This document shows, in pieces, positions 1 to 10,535 of a stretch of 52,011 bases of DNA. The DNA comes from Bifiguratus adelaidae (lineage: Eukaryota; Mucoromycota; Endogonomycetes; Endogonales), in contig MVBO01000103.1 in the NCBI GenBank assembly GCA_002261195.1, forward strand, positions 1 to 52,011, given 5' to 3'. The notes below the pieces were generated by a model. The model saw only the letters and a program-made list of their open reading frames with translations. It was not told where the DNA came from and searched no databases. The stretch's first letter is position 1, and every line of letters starts with the position of its first letter. Both the position numbers and the translations under genes were made by a program.

Positions 1-1247
1 TTCACCTGAATGCCGACGCTAAATACAGAGTCCAGATCAAAGACGTCCTTGTAGGTATCAATGAACCGCCGCGCGCCTACGGTGGGCCTGAACAGAAAGT
101 CTGTAATACAGCCAAAAGCATTGCCCTTGAGCAAGCCCATGGCTTCTAGAATAGAGGGATATCGTTTGGACACTTGAAAGGTGCGGATGATGAAGGCACG
201 ATTAGATGAGATTTCAAGATACTATACGACGCATGAGCAGATAATTCATCCCTTGGACCTACGGCCTCTCGCTTACCGATTCATCCCACAAGTCATTGAA
301 ATCTTGCATGGGACCATCTGGAAAATAAGTCGTGTCGATTTGAGGCGTCTTGCCGTTGAGCACTGTGAGTTTGCGCATGCTGCGCTCATCTGTGCTATCG
401 ATTTGCGCTTCCATTTGTTGCACATCCGTAAAAACCGTTTCCATCATCTCTGGATCAAGCCGCCAGTCTATAAATGGATGCTCAAAGACGTAATCGAGCG
501 GGTGAGGATTTGTGGGGTACCAATAAGACAGGTACGTGCGCCCGGTTAAGAGAGCAAAGAAGAAGGTGGAAATCATGCCCGACATACGATCGGCAAGTCC
601 TCCGCATCCACGGTTGCCGCCCGTGGCGACGTCATTGCAAACGTAGGCTAAATACTTGTGTCTTGTGCCGTCCTTTTGGCTTAGTACGCCTGCTTTGAGG
701 TCTTGAAGATGTGATAGGCCTTGTTGATGGAGTTGTATATAATCTTTTTGCCACGATCCGCACTCACCACGGCGGTTGTAATCATACTGCTCGGGAGGGA
801 TGGTCTGTCGACGGTGCCACTCTTGACAATAGGTGTCGTAAGTGCTTTCGCTGACCTTGCGCAAGAAGTCGGCTAGGGATTGATCGGGTGCGGGCGGCGT
901 ATAGGTGCCATCTTCCGAAGCGGGAATCGCCATATCTTGAGGAAGATAACACGTTGATTGGGGGCGCAACTTCGGTTGTATAGCGGCCGAATTTGATTCG
1001 CCTGCAGCATCCACATCGACCTCGAGGATTTCATTCTTTGAGGATGTAAAGTCTACTCCGTTGCTCTCTAGGAAGGACAGTTCACACTCGTCAGTCGACC
1101 AGTGAATCTGCTTCACTTGTCCAACTCACCTAATCTTGGAAAAGAACCCAAGTTTAACACTATTAATATTGCCAGCACCACAAGTGCAATGAACTTGAGC
1201 GATACGGACTTGAGAAGACGCCGCATCCCAAGTCGTATATAGTCCAT
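1..1247 (-). CDS. GT37-like fucosyltransferase, type II membrane protein (3' end outside window)
   Basis: Probable Golgi glycosyltransferase transferring fucose to a cell-wall or glycoprotein glycan. Exons 1130-1247, 277-1067 and 221 down to the window edge; introns 1068-1129 (GT-AG, 62 nt) and 222-276 (GT-AG, 55 nt) keep the frame. The chosen ATG (1245-1247) gives a short cytosolic tail and one signal-anchor helix (FIALVVLAILIVLNL), followed by a luminal stem. Exon 2 holds a motif GGLADRMSGMISTFFFALL, like the GLGNR...ALLTNR donor-site motif of plant xyloglucan fucosyltransferases. Exon 3 continues with FIIRTFQ, FLFRPT and VFSVGIQV, matching the later GT37 blocks (HPT..., IGIQIR). Its start lies only 55 nt beyond the stop of the transporter upstream. 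Family placement is from motifs only; the acceptor and linkage are unknown. Upstream in-frame ATGs overlap the preceding gene and seem less likely. Confidence 0.75.
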
Positions 1248-1302
1248 CAAGGGCAAGCGAGAGGAAAAAGAAGTTAGAATGAAACCTTCCATTAATGGTA
1301 AT

Positions 1303-2873
1303 TCATTCATTATGTTGCTTATTGCTGGGTAACACTTTGATGGCTGCCATGCCCAAGCATAGCATACAGACAGACCCTATACCATAGCATGCGGCGGGGC
1401 CAAGGAGCCAATACAATGCGCAGGCTACAATGGGACCGGTAGATCGTCCAAGTTGGCCAAGGGATCGGAAATATCCCAATGCTTCTCCTTTGGCCAATTT
1501 TTGCGTCGTGGCTTCATCATCGCATTGGATACTTGCCAGACTGGTGAGGCAGTTAACAACGGTGGCACTAGTAAAGGCTAAACATGTGGCACCGGCGTAA
1601 AGCATCGTCATGCTAGGCTTTTGATACGCCATGGAGGCGATAATGCCTAACCCAATGCTGCACATAAAGATGCCTTGGAGTACGATCCTTTTCTCACCGA
1701 CTTTGTGGGCCAGGCGTCTTACATAGCCACCTTGAAGCAAGGAGGACAGGATGCCAATGTAACCCAGTAATTTACCCTGCTGCATGTTTGAAAAGTCAAA
1801 GATGTCGAAAGTCAAAAAGGTGAGGGTAAATTCCATGCCGGAAAAGACAAAGAGGTATACGAGGTGTGTATAGTTGAGGATGGTGAGGTTAGCAAGTCGT
1901 TGTTGCTCGTTGATGCCCAGCTGCGATTGGGATTTGGGCTTCGCGGTTTCCGGGAATTTTGGCGTACTGGTCTCAGGTAGGAAAGTGTATAAGAAGAGTG
2001 TCTCGACGAGCAGCAACAACAATGCCACGAAAGCTGGAGCAGAATAGGCATTGAGACCGAGACTGGAGAGGAATGGCAGGAGCACCGTGAGGTCCTTGGA
2101 GGCAAAGTAGGCCCCTGTCGCTGGTCCAATGGTGAACGCAATAGCAAAGGCAATTCCCACCATGGCCTGCAGCATGCACTTTAGTTAATGGATTCACATA
2201 GGCAATCATCCCCAACGTACCAATCCTCGCGAACGCTTTTCGACGCTAGTCACGTCTGAAATGATGGCCACGCTAAGCTGAACATTGCCTTCACTGAGAC
2301 CACCCACGATGCGAGCAAGCAGAAACTGTTCAAAATGACCGGCGAACATCCAAATTGAGGTCGAGACAATATTGCCAAGCTGTCAATATACATTCAGCAA
2401 AGCAAGCGATGAGCGGAGCCTATCCTACCATGGTAAGCAGCAGAGTCTTGCGCCTTCCGAGTCGATCACTACATATGCCAATGAAAGGAGCAGCAATGAA
2501 TTGCAAAAACGAAAAAAGAGAACCTATAGCGCCACCTAGCAGCACCAAATCCCACTTGTCATGAATGGAGGCCTTTTGATTTGACAAGAGCTGCTTGAAT
2601 TTTTCTATACCCTCAAACGCATAGTGTATCAGCGACCACTAGATAGATCGTGAGTCGTTCAAATCGATGAATCGCCCATTCCTTGCAGCGTCCACGGCTT
2701 ACCTGGTTCAGACGGTCTACGCTATGATAATACTCCAACAGCCTCGGAAAAAGGGGCAGTATGATAGTGAAGGCCAAAATGTCCAACAAGAGGGCAATAA
2801 ATACAATGCGAACAACCGCAAAGCTGTTCTCCTCCCCATTTGCAACCAATCGAGACTTTGTCGAGACGACCAT
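1303..2873 (-). CDS. MFSD10/TETRAN-like major facilitator transporter
   Basis: Twelve-helix major facilitator protein of 467 aa. Exons 2703-2873, 2429-2638, 2221-2379 and 1303-2166; the three introns (64, 49 and 54 nt) are GT-AG and all in phase 0. Helix 1 contains FIALLLDILAFTIILPLFP, and exon 2 contains LLGGAIGSLFSFLQF followed by SDRLGRRKTLL, the loop 2-3 motif of MFS antiporters. Exon 3 has GGLSEGNVQLSVAIISDV, strikingly close to the equivalent stretch of animal MFSD10, which is reported to export organic anions. Substrate in fungi is not established. It is transcribed divergently from the RBBP5 gene, with 108 nt between start codons, and its stop nearly abuts the fucosyltransferase. Confidence 0.87.
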
Positions 2874-2981
2874 GACGGAAGAATAAAATGTTCCACCGTT
2901 GACAGCCGCAGTCTGGAAATAGAAGCGAACAAGTCACATTTATAGAAATATAGTCCGCGTTTGAATGGACATAAGGTCGGA

Positions 2982-4722
2982 ATGAATTTGGAGCTATTGG
3001 GTGAGTGGAGTAACGATCAGCGCACTCTAACACCTCATTCTGACATATGCACCATGCATTGCGCTAGATCCATGGGAACAAGAATATCCTCAGATCATTG
3101 AAGAGACCATCGAGGATGGCTATGTCCTCAACTGTCGCTTCAACAAACGCGGTACATTGCTCGCAGGAGGATGTCTGGACGGTCGATGTGTTGTATGGGA
3201 TTACGATACAAGAGGTATAGCACGGAACTTGCATGGACACATCAAGCCCATTTCGAGTGTGAGGTAGGGGTGACAATTCGATCGTGTGTGAAGTTCTGGT
3301 GCCTAACCGAGTTCAGTTGGTCAAGGAACGGGCGGTTTCTATTGAGTGCATCCAAGGATTGGAATTGTATAGTATGGGATCTCATTCACGGGACGGAATT
3401 GCACAGGATCAAGTTTGACGCGCCTGTTCTTTGCGCGCAGTTTCATCCACGGAACAAGTAAGTAGTACATCATCTTGCTCTCATTGTCAGCCCTCCATGG
3501 TGTCTCATTGTTTGCAAAGCTACGTGTTCGTTGTGGTCTTGCAGAGCGAGGCTCCCGTTTTGGTGGATGTGAGTGATGGAAAAGTCCAACGGTATGAATT
3601 ACCGACGAGTATGAAAAGCGAGGAGGGGGATGGAGATGTAAAGCAAAAGTAGGTGCTCTTGATGTGCGCAAGGGTGATGTTGACCATAGCTTGCTTTCAG
3701 CACAAATACTGTACAGGCAATATGTTTTAGTCATCGTGGCGACCGGATTTATACCGGCACTAGTAAAGGATCTCTAAGTGTCATTGACACCAAAACAAAA
3801 GAGGTAGGCGCCAAAAGTAAAGGGTGAGCGTGCAAGGCGATTGAGCAAGATGCTATAGATGGTGTGGAGTGAACGAATAACGGGGTCTACCATCAAGCAA
3901 TTATGTTTTGATCGCAAAGGAAGGTAAGGCAATCATGACCTTTATCATCATATCTGATAGTCATGACTCGTCCTAGGGATCTCTTGGTCAATGCAAGCGA
4001 TCGCATCATACGTGTCTTTTCACTTGAATCCCAGGAAGCCTTTCCGGAACTCACCCACAAATTTCAAGATTTGGTCAATCGATTACAATGGACAAGTGCG
4101 TGCTTTAGTGCTGATGGCGATTTCGTGATTGCCGGTAAGTGATGGAGTGTTTTGCACAAACGTTGGCGTGACCTTTTATCCTTTTTAGGTTCGGCTCACC
4201 GAGCTGAACACAACATTTACATTTGGGACAAGGTGGTTGGTAATCTTGTCAAGATACTGGAGGGTCCCAAAGAGCAACTGGATGACTTGGCAGTAAGGAC
4301 GCGGCGCGCATTCATGCGTCTGGTGACTAATTTAGGTCAATCAGTGGCATCCAATCCGACCGATGATTGCCTCTGTGAGTGGCTATGGCAACGTTTACAT
4401 TTGGTCCACCAATCACCAGGAGAACTGGAGCTCCTTTGCCCCGGACTTTACAGAACTCGAAGAGAACCTCGAATACGAAGAACGAGAAGATGAATTCGAT
4501 GTGATACCCCAGGAAGAAATGTCCAAAAGGAAATTGGGCGATGAAGACGTCTATATCGACGTGACAACGATAGACAAAATGAATCCATTCGATGATAGCG
4601 ATGGAGAGGATCCCGACGAGATAACCTATCTACCCACTCAATTGGATGAAGAGGACGAGCGTCGCGTCGAAGATGAGGATGAGCACCACGTGTCCCGTAA
4701 AAGGAAACGAGTAGCATTGTAA
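2982..4722 (+). CDS. SWD1: RBBP5/Swd1, WD40 subunit of COMPASS (Set1) H3K4 methyltransferase
   Basis: Nuclear WD40 scaffold of the Set1/COMPASS complex, 430 aa. Nine exons: 2982-3000, 3068-3263, 3317-3457, 3520-3648, 3701-3803, 3859-3923, 3977-4134, 4189-4292, 4345-4722. The first exon is 19 nt and encodes MNLELL, identical to the start of animal RBBP5, which fixes the start codon. Diagnostic blocks follow: LLAGGCLDGRCVVWD, FQDLVNRLQWTSACFS, IYIWDKVVGNLVKILEG, then WHPIRPMIASVSG, and NWSSFAPDFTELEENLEYEE just after the propeller; this last segment contacts the WDR5/Ash2 partners in known complexes. The tail (from about residue 330) is acidic and ends in a basic KRKRV-type signal. Every splice junction preserves the frame, so identification is firm. 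Confidence 0.96.
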
Positions 4723-4933
4723 AAAGGTACATTCCATCCATAAATGGGCCACCGCACGGTTTGGGGCATGTTGGCGTATCGACCAATCAAAAATGTTTAT
4801 TGTCATTTCCTTATATGGAATATCTGGGCTTCCCCAAAAATTGAATGGCGATCCGACTGGGCCCGAATTGATATGGATGGCGAGCATCTGGAGATATCTG
4901 TCAACTCTTTCTTTCTCTTACTCTCATACCTTG

Positions 4934-6448
4934 ATGGCAGGTCAGCCTTTGCTGGCTTTGGCACTGCAAAATGTGCATACACTACAGAGCGCGGTGGATG
5001 CAGATGGATTGCAAAACATGTGGACTGGTAAGCGTTATGTGGGGTTAGACAAAGACAAGGTATTCATCATCGTTTCAGTCTTTACCAAATGCAAGACAAG
5101 TCTGGAGAATGGATATCGTCTAGAAAACATTTCTTGGCGATTGTGGTATCGTGAAAGCCATCGGTCCATATCTCAGTCGTTACCTTCTACGTACTCATCC
5201 TCCTCAACCTCATCGCACTCGTCATCGCCTCAACTTGGCACTCCCCCTCTCTCTTCAATCTTTGACTCTCATTCCATCACCTCTACTTCCACTTTGAATG
5301 ATTCTACGCATCAACATTCAGAAGCACGCGATCCTATCGATATCCAGTCATCTATCACAACGCAACATCACGACACCGTCACATCCTCTGCACAACGAAA
5401 GTCATTGGGTGAAATCATCCTATCTGTTCGCCACGAGGAGGACTTGCATGCACTGAAAGAGCAATACGAAATGTCTCAACAAGAGCGCATTTCCGCCTCT
5501 CTTCATCAGAAGGATCCTGCTGCTTATCCGGACCCTGTACAACGTCATGTAGAGGAGGAACGGATATCAGACTATCCCATGCTGTCCAGTGAGCCTATGC
5601 AAGTGCGTACCGGTGAACGGATCATGAGCGTTAAACCCAAGGGGGTCCGTCACCGCAAAGGCACTCCAGCTCCCAAGGCACCGATTCATCGACACAAATT
5701 TTTCATTGATACCAGTGACGATGAAGACGATGATGAATGGGAGGATGAGGAGTCGCGTAAGGCTGAACACGTTTACCTTCGCAACGATTCTGACGAGGAT
5801 GACGAGCAAGAAGCAGTAACACCTGGTGAAAACCCAGAATCTGAACAATATCCATTCCATCGCATCCCTCAACATCAGCCTCGCGACCACCTTAGACCTG
5901 TTTCACCATCGTCCATGACCCTTACCGATAGGGAGCTTCACTATCCAACCCACACCGTCCAACAACAGGCGATCACTCATACATCCGAAACCGTCGAAGC
6001 ATTCTATCCTCAACGTCCTCCGCTACCTCAACGTCGTTCCTTGTTGTCGTCTCTCCTGAAGCAAACCAAAATTCAGGACGACGAGTCGGAAAAGTATGAG
6101 TCGTGTTCGCGGAACAATGGTACCCTGCGACGAACCGCCTCTGCCGTCCGCTATGGTCTGAACTCGTTGGCTACCGAAGACAATCTCCTGTTTCCTGGCG
6201 CCATCATCACCCAAACACAAAAGGCTGTGCCAGTGCTTGCCACAGAGATTTCCTGCAGTCTTGCCAATGACTTGGTACGAGAACAAGCGTGGGACACTTG
6301 TGTACCCACCTGTAGACCATTTTCATCCCTTGCGGACGCTTATCCCCAATCTCGACGTGCTCTCCATCAAATTCAAGATGCGCAAGAAGAAGCTTTCGAC
6401 AGACAAGTTGTTGCTGACGTGGCTATGAGTTTCTTTGAGATTTGGTAA
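4934..6448 (+). CDS. AreA-like N-terminal domain / DUF3295 regulatory protein
   Basis: Fungal regulatory protein of 487 aa without a GATA zinc finger. Exons 4934-5027 and 5079-6448; the 51-nt intron joins ...DGLQNMWT to VFTKCKTSLENG in frame. That junction builds the conserved AreA-type N-terminal motif (CKTSLENGYRLENISWRLW, residues about 30-55), found in several fungal nitrogen or stress regulators. A Ser/Thr-rich linker follows, then KFFIDTSDDEDDDEWEDE (about residue 250), the acidic signature of DUF3295. The C-terminus (LANDLVREQAWD...) is also typical of that family. The start was taken at an ATG directly after a pyrimidine-rich leader; an in-frame ATG at 4793 would add residues that look non-coding. 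The gene lies 211 nt after RBBP5. Molecular function unknown; probable nuclear or signalling role is inference. Confidence 0.75.
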   Translation: MAGQPLLALALQNVHTLQSAVDADGLQNMWTGKRYVGLDKDKVFIIVSVFTKCKTSLENGYRLENISWRLWYRESHRSISQSLPSTYSSSSTSSHSSSPQLGTPPLSSIFDSHSITSTSTLNDSTHQHSEARDPIDIQSSITTQHHDTVTSSAQRKSLGEIILSVRHEEDLHALKEQYEMSQQERISASLHQKDPAAYPDPVQRHVEEERISDYPMLSSEPMQVRTGERIMSVKPKGVRHRKGTPAPKAPIHRHKFFIDTSDDEDDDEWEDEESRKAEHVYLRNDSDEDDEQEAVTPGENPESEQYPFHRIPQHQPRDHLRPVSPSSMTLTDRELHYPTHTVQQQAITHTSETVEAFYPQRPPLPQRRSLLSSLLKQTKIQDDESEKYESCSRNNGTLRRTASAVRYGLNSLATEDNLLFPGAIITQTQKAVPVLATEISCSLANDLVREQAWDTCVPTCRPFSSLADAYPQSRRALHQIQDAQEEAFDRQVVADVAMSFFEIW

Positions 6449-6526
6449 TTGTGCTACGATTGTATAGCTCTCAATGTTGTCTATTGATCATTCATCATTG
6501 CAAAATATCCCCAAAAGGTGTGATTC

Positions 6527-6532
6527 AATAAA
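6527..6532 (+). terminator. poly(A) signal AATAAA after the AreA-like gene
   Basis: A perfect AATAAA hexamer lies 79 nt after the stop codon at 6448, in an A/T-rich stretch, at the expected distance for 3' end formation. Confidence 0.6.
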
Positions 6533-6612
6533 CACTTGTACAGTCCATTCATTTGTTTGTCTCATTGGGCGAAGTGGCTGTATCGCTCCGTCATATTGGG
6601 GCAAAATTGTGT

Positions 6613-7119
6613 CTACCCCATTTCACCCCACATCCCATAAGTGACCCATAACACAGTCACATGAACCACATTCCACGCGCCCGCCATCCACACCGACGCG
6701 TGTCCATAGACACGGTCGCGACCTAGATTTCCTTTCTGTGACCATCCCTGATCAAGTAGAGGATTGTACGATCGCAAGAGGGTGTGAACGATGTATTGGG
6801 GTTTGTTGCCCTCTGCGCTGACTCCAACGGACCGTTCGTATATTTCAAAGTATGAAGTATGGTTAAGGGAAGGACAGTGTCACCATGGCCCCGGAACTGA
6901 CATGTTAGGATGGATCAGAAAGAACGACTCGTCTGCATCATATCGTACTGGCCATTGTTCTGGCCGTAATCATGGAGAGAGAGAGAGAATAAACATGGCC
7001 CTACTGCATCCACTCAAGCCAAGGCAATCCTTGATATCGTATGACTTTTTCCTCATGCCCATCATATACTCTGCAGACCAACCATGCCACACTTGATCGA
7101 TGCTTAAGCGCGCACTCAT
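6613..7119 (-). CDS. possible small gene of unknown function (127 aa)
   Basis: I do not recognise this product. Three exons (7005-7119, 6884-6947, 6613-6817) joined by GT-AG introns of 57 and 66 nt give an open frame of 128 codons including the stop; both junctions change phase and still keep the frame, which argues for a real gene. The C-terminal part has a plausible membrane-associated stretch (SVWMAGAWNVVHVTVLWVTY, about residues 98-117). The ATG is only 63 nt from the proposed start of the divergent DENND11-like gene. No homology could be tested, and the exon 2 boundaries are the weakest part. It may be an untranslated region or a chance frame. Confidence 0.35.
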
Positions 7120-7182
7120 GTCCCAAATGGATGGCGCCCAAATTTTTAAAGGTAACGTTGTGGGGCTGTAGGCACAGTCTGC

Positions 7183-9810
7183 ATGAGCACAAGTACGGAC
7201 AAGTTGGTGTGAGTACGGGTAGCCTAAGGCTGGTATGACGCATACTGAGGTTTGCATAGCCTTGCAGAGACAGGGGCGGCTGGGTCTGCGGAACAGGAGG
7301 CCTTTGCAGAACCATCCTCTGGAGAGGTGCAGGGTCCTGCCATGGCGTTGCCCTTGACGACAGGTAACGTCGTGGCCGTCTTTGTGGCTCGGTTCGACAC
7401 AACCAAAGGCAATATCATTGCCTGGCAGTTTCCCGCAGGTCAGCATATGCCAAGCTGCGACTAGCCGTCTCTAAGCTGAGTGTAGATATTGCCTTGGAAG
7501 GCGTTGAGTTCAAGGCTATTTGTAGTGGGCTGCACAATGTGAATTCTGACATGATGTGAGTGTTTGGGGTTCAATGCTCTCCCTGGTAGGAAATGATTAT
7601 CTTATCCCTTTGGCTTTTAGCTATTTCAATCATGATGCCTACTATGGCGTTGCTGCCTATTTAAACACGCCTACACGGTCCTCAGAATCTCGTGGATCGC
7701 ACATGTTGAGTTGTGGTATCTTGGTGAAACCTACAGAAGAATCAGGGCGATGTGGAGCCATCTGGAGGCACACGAATTTCCTTGCTACGGTTGTGCGAGA
7801 GATTGAGATGCATGGCGAGGAAGCATATGATCAATTGGAGCAATATTACGAAAACAACAAGCGACGCGATGCTACAGAGGTGGACCAAGAGGAAGGCGAG
7901 GATGATGTTGAAGAGGTTCCAGAGCCGGATGGTACAGAAGAGCACGAGACAGGTCAAGGTGGCTACTTTGCCATACAATCACCTCAGCATACTTCATCCT
8001 TGCCATTGCCTCCACATATCACAACTAATGTGCAGATTGAGGAGCCAACGGATGCCGAACTACTGACTTCGCCGCTCAACCGCAACCGACCATCGCATCC
8101 TGCCGTTTCCAAACCCGCCCTGTCTCGCCTCATCACCATCTCGGCCTCTCTATTCAGTCCTCCGGCGCCCATCAGTCCCCGCACTTTGCGAAATTTTCGT
8201 CCCAAGAGCTTTGAACTTGCGGATCAAGACAACACGACCGGCGAACGGCAACCGCAACGATCGATGTCCACCTTTTCCTTTTCGGCGCTCATGCCACCTA
8301 CTCCTACATTAGGTACCATGAGTTATGCCTATCCGCCCGTGTCCATGTCGTCTAGTCTATATGATCCTCGCGATCATCCACCCCTCGACATTCACCACCC
8401 CGCGCATTTTTTTCCCGACTTTGTACGACTTTTTGGTGCCAGCATTTTTCACCTTTGGCGCGCCGTGATGTGCAAGCAACGCATCTTGTTCATGGTGGAT
8501 GCGCCTGTTGAAATTGGGTGCAAGATTGTCTATTGTACCTGTCTTCTCGGTACTCTACCTACACGCATCGCAGAGGCATGCAGCGAGCAAGGCAGGCAGC
8601 GGGTGAAACCATTGTTTTCCGTCGGCGTGAATGATTTGGACAAGATGGAGACCATCACTGGCGGATATGTGGCCTGTAAGTAGCGAAGTATCCTCTTTTT
8701 GGCTCTGTTTACTCACTGTTGAGGTCTAGGTACGACGGACACGGTGTTTGAACTGAAAAAGCACGTCTATGATCTACTTGTTCGCATTCCCGGTGACCTT
8801 CTCACCCATTTACGCCTCGAATTACCTCCTCAGCCTTCACAACCCCACCTCACGTCGCGTCGTCCAACAAAGTCGCCCTCGAGTATTCTCTTATCCAACT
8901 GGAAGCGTACGCATCCCGAATTCCGTCCTTCATCACCCGACGCATCACATGCCTTGCCTCTACGGTTCTCACCTACAGATCTCCGTCGTTACCGCCTACT
9001 CCGTCGCATCTTGCTCGATTATACCATTTCGGACGCACGCTCTGAGAGTATCCGCGAATACGGCATGTCCGATCGAGGTGACACCGTGTGGGACACCTGC
9101 TACAAAGTTCTAATAGACGGCTGGTTCTGGTGGTACGGTCGAGAACGTGTCGCCGAAAAGGAACAGACCCGACTGCTAGACAGTGACGACGAAGATGATG
9201 ACGAAGGCAGACGACCCAAGCCGCTTCTCCGCACTTCTTCCACCATGGATCCTGATGAGCTCGTTATTTCCGAAGGCGAAGAAGATGCGCGAGAACTCGG
9301 CAGTGGCAGTGGTGTGATGCTTGGCATGGCTGGATATACCAGTGAACCCGAAAGTATGGAGCGAGGATCGTCTAGTCATACCAGCAAGGAGGACACGAAA
9401 CGTATCAAGGACATGAAGCGCACCGAATTAGAAGTCGAACTCATCAGGTATGTCGAGGTATTGGGTGACGCGCTCAGTATTAAAACCATACCCGCAGATT
9501 CTTTCATCTCCTATCTACTCATCTCATATCCAATCTCTCAATATTCCTATCCAAACCTTCCCACTACATTGATGATCCAGCCGAAGAATACCACCGTTTA
9601 CCCTCGCACATCATCTCTACTCTCCTTGGGCTCGATCCCCACGCTGACGCTACCTTTGTCATTCAATTGGCCCGCATTTACGCAAACAAGGATATTGAAC
9701 TGGCACATCGATCGTGCATGGGAGATTGCGACACTCTATGGGATAGCTGTGTAGGTCGTTGTTCAATCTGTTTAGCCTCTATGGAAGGTGGATGCTGTTG
9801 CTTTGAATGA
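7183..9810 (+). CDS. DENND11/LCHN-like DENN-domain protein
   Basis: Predicted Rab regulator (DENN family), 786 aa. Exons 7183-7208, 7260-7438, 7486-7555, 7621-8675, 8730-9447, 9498-9810. Blocks matching animal DENND11/LCHN, in order: VAVFVARFDTTKGNIIAW, then ALEGVEFKAICSGLHNVNSD (spliced across 7439-7485), YYGVAAYLNTP, RGSHMLSCGILV, HPAHFFPDFVRLFGASI, LWRAVMCKQRILF, and GGYVACTTDTVFELKK (built by the 8676-8729 intron). The last intron (9448-9497) moves the frame, so the true C-terminus is Cys-rich and ends at 9810, not in the unspliced frame to 9754. A long Ser/Pro-rich insert (about residues 160-290) and an acidic insert interrupt the domain. The 26-nt first exon is less certain; an internal ATG at 7342 is the alternative. 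Confidence 0.85.
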
Positions 9811-10535
9811 TATGAGCCTTGTAACAGAATTTCCTAATTTGGACACCCCAACAACTGGTGAACCGTCCTAAACACCTTCTTATCTCTTACTTTTGCGTGG
9901 GTATCCTTTGGAGCCTGCCATGGATGATTGCGGGAGAAATGACCACATTTTCCAGGGATGCGTAAGGGCCAATCGATCCATGCCATCCGTAAGGATCAAG
10001 ATCTGTCCAAGAAGTATAGAAGGCTCTGATTTCCCCCTTGCATCCCTTAGCCATCCTCCTCCCCACCCTCATCATCCCATCGCAATCCACTCATAACCTT
10101 TATCAATCCCTCTCACACGTCTCCTCACCCCTTCTCTCTCTTTATTTCACCCTACCTACAACTCTACACCAAATGTTCCCCAGCGCGTGAGACTGCGAAT
10201 TGACTTGACCCCAAATTTGGTCCAATTTTTTTGGTGTCCTTCGGCGTTCCTCTTGCCTCGCCTCTCTCTCTCTCTCTCTCTCTCGCCTTTTTGTCTTGTC
10301 CTCACTTCCTCACTCCCTGTCTCTCTCTTTTTCTCTCTCTCGCTTCGTCTTGTGCAGTCTACAATCCTGTCATCATCGTGTCTGCATAGACGCATCGAGT
10401 GCATCTGGATAGTGTTCACATCCCCACGATTCGGTAAGTAGGCACGTTGAGCTCAAGGGTTTTATACGCTGACCATCTGTCTGATAGATAATCACTTACA
10501 GCAGAAAGAGTGCGCATCACGCGTCAAATCACATC
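9811..10535 (+). promoter_or_regulatory. acetyl-CoA carboxylase upstream region with 5'UTR intron
   Basis: This 725-nt gap holds no gene. It contains a long C/T-rich tract (about 10250-10345) typical of fungal promoters just upstream of transcription starts. A probable 5' untranslated intron runs from GTAAGT at 10434 to an AG at 10487 (54 nt) or 10501 (68 nt), with a CTGAC-type branch site between. Its position 35-50 nt before the ATG at 10536 suggests the mature leader is assembled by splicing. No defined lipid-responsive element was recognised. Confidence 0.5.
10262..10284 (+). repeat. (CT)n microsatellite
   Basis: An uninterrupted CT dinucleotide run sits inside the pyrimidine-rich part of the acetyl-CoA carboxylase leader or promoter. 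Similar CT-rich stretches are common near fungal transcription starts. Confidence 0.9.

Noticed and set aside
4793-4933. Upstream ATG extending the AreA-like protein by 47 residues
   Set aside because: The added sequence is hydrophobic, unlike the family, and resembles a pyrimidine-rich leader.
9448-9754. Unspliced C-terminus of the DENND11-like protein ending at 9754
   Set aside because: The spliced frame ending at 9810 gives a conserved-looking helix (HIISTLLGLDPHADATFVI) whereas the unspliced frame loses it.
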